Program-made: the position numbers and the translations under genes | From: Bulleidia sp. | GTDB lineage: Bacteria; Bacillota_I; Bacilli_A; Erysipelotrichales; Erysipelotrichaceae | Direction of reading: 5' to 3' | Assembly (NCBI GenBank): GCA_016293365.1 | Contig: JAEDEK010000115.1 | Coordinates: forward strand, 1 to 5,985 | DNA: 5,985 nt | Notes under the pieces: model-generated | What the model saw: the letters and a program-made list of their open reading frames with translations, nothing else | What the model was told of the DNA's origin: nothing | Database searches by the model: none | Part shown: piece by piece, positions 5,904-5,985 of the stretch | How the letters are laid out: each line of letters opens with the position of its first letter | How positions within the stretch are numbered: the first letter of the stretch is position 1

Positions 5904-5929
5904 TAAAAAAACATGCATAGATTGCATGC
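5904..5929 (-). terminator. possible minus-strand intrinsic terminator
   Basis: On the minus strand GCATGCA, a five-base loop ATCTA and TGCATGT form a 6-bp perfect stem plus a G-T pair, followed by a run of T (bases 5905-5911) and then ATTT. The stem is short and only half G/C, so it would be a modest terminator for transcription entering from the right, convergent with the tRNA unit. Confidence 0.4.
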
Positions 5930-5960
5930 GACCCTCAACAATATTATTCTACAACATAAA

Positions 5961-5985
5961 AAATGATAAAAAAAGACTGTTTTCA
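5961..5985 (-). terminator. probable half of a minus-strand terminator cut by the window edge
   Basis: Read on the minus strand, the edge shows TGAAAACAGTC followed directly by seven T residues and ATC. This looks like the distal arm and T-tract of an intrinsic terminator whose proximal arm (expected to resemble GACTGTTTTCA) lies outside the window. It would imply a minus-strand gene ending just to the right. Only half is visible, so this is an inference. Confidence 0.3.

Noticed and set aside
5858..5908. 16-codon + strand frame MMNKAAVIGIVTNNGK
   Set aside because: It lies behind the tRNA terminator with no promoter or Shine-Dalgarno sequence and is too short to separate from chance.
5671..5941. 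Three overlapping minus-strand frames of 73-86 codons with hydrophobic starts
   Set aside because: They run antisense through the tRNA-Leu gene and its terminator and produce the TRLELARVS / TRTCTGLP strings typical of antisense tRNA translations. The longest needs a TTG start with no ribosome binding site.

Overview
The window reads as chromosomal DNA of a low-to-moderate GC Gram-positive bacterium (Firmicutes). Signs are AAGGAG(G) ribosome binding sites, TTGxxx/TATAAT promoters with 17-bp spacers, intrinsic terminators with clean T-tracts, a CcpA-type cre element, a TypA/BipA GTPase and a GH1 6-phospho-beta-glucosidase. A gut Erysipelotrichia- or Clostridia-like host is my guess; nothing in the window fixes the genus.

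Left part (3-1063, + strand): the 3' part of a DUF5131 (phage Gp37/Gp68-like) gene, cut by the window edge, is coupled through an ATGA overlap to a complete YfcE/MJ0936-type metallophosphoesterase. A stretch of about 400 bases (1064-1471) follows with no convincing gene. It holds only short open fragments, a perfect 12-bp palindrome, a hairpin and a good promoter.

Middle left (1472-2115, + strand): this promoter serves a two-gene module. The first gene encodes an XRE-type HTH protein carrying two C-terminal membrane segments. The second encodes a 72-aa protein with two membrane segments and starts inside the stop codon of the first. A 12-bp perfect hairpin (2118-2150) ends the module and also acts as the terminator of the convergent bgl gene.

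Middle right (2159-5596, - strand): a 6-phospho-beta-glucosidase gene with its own extended -10 promoter overlapped by a cre site, preceded by typA (bipA), which ends in its own intrinsic terminator. The two are adjacent but independent transcription units: typA is housekeeping, while bgl should be under catabolite repression. No PTS transporter lies in the window, so the phosphorylated sugar must come from a permease encoded elsewhere.

Right part (5597-5985): typA and a monocistronic tRNA-Leu(GAG) are read divergently from two near-consensus promoters whose -35 boxes lie only 11 bp apart. The tRNA gene has its own terminator. The last 80 bases hold a minus-strand hairpin with a T-tract, and at the very edge what looks like one half of another minus-strand terminator, so a minus-strand gene probably lies just beyond the window.

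Most of the window is ordinary core genome. The least explained parts are the HTH-membrane/small membrane protein pair and the gene-poor leader in front of it.
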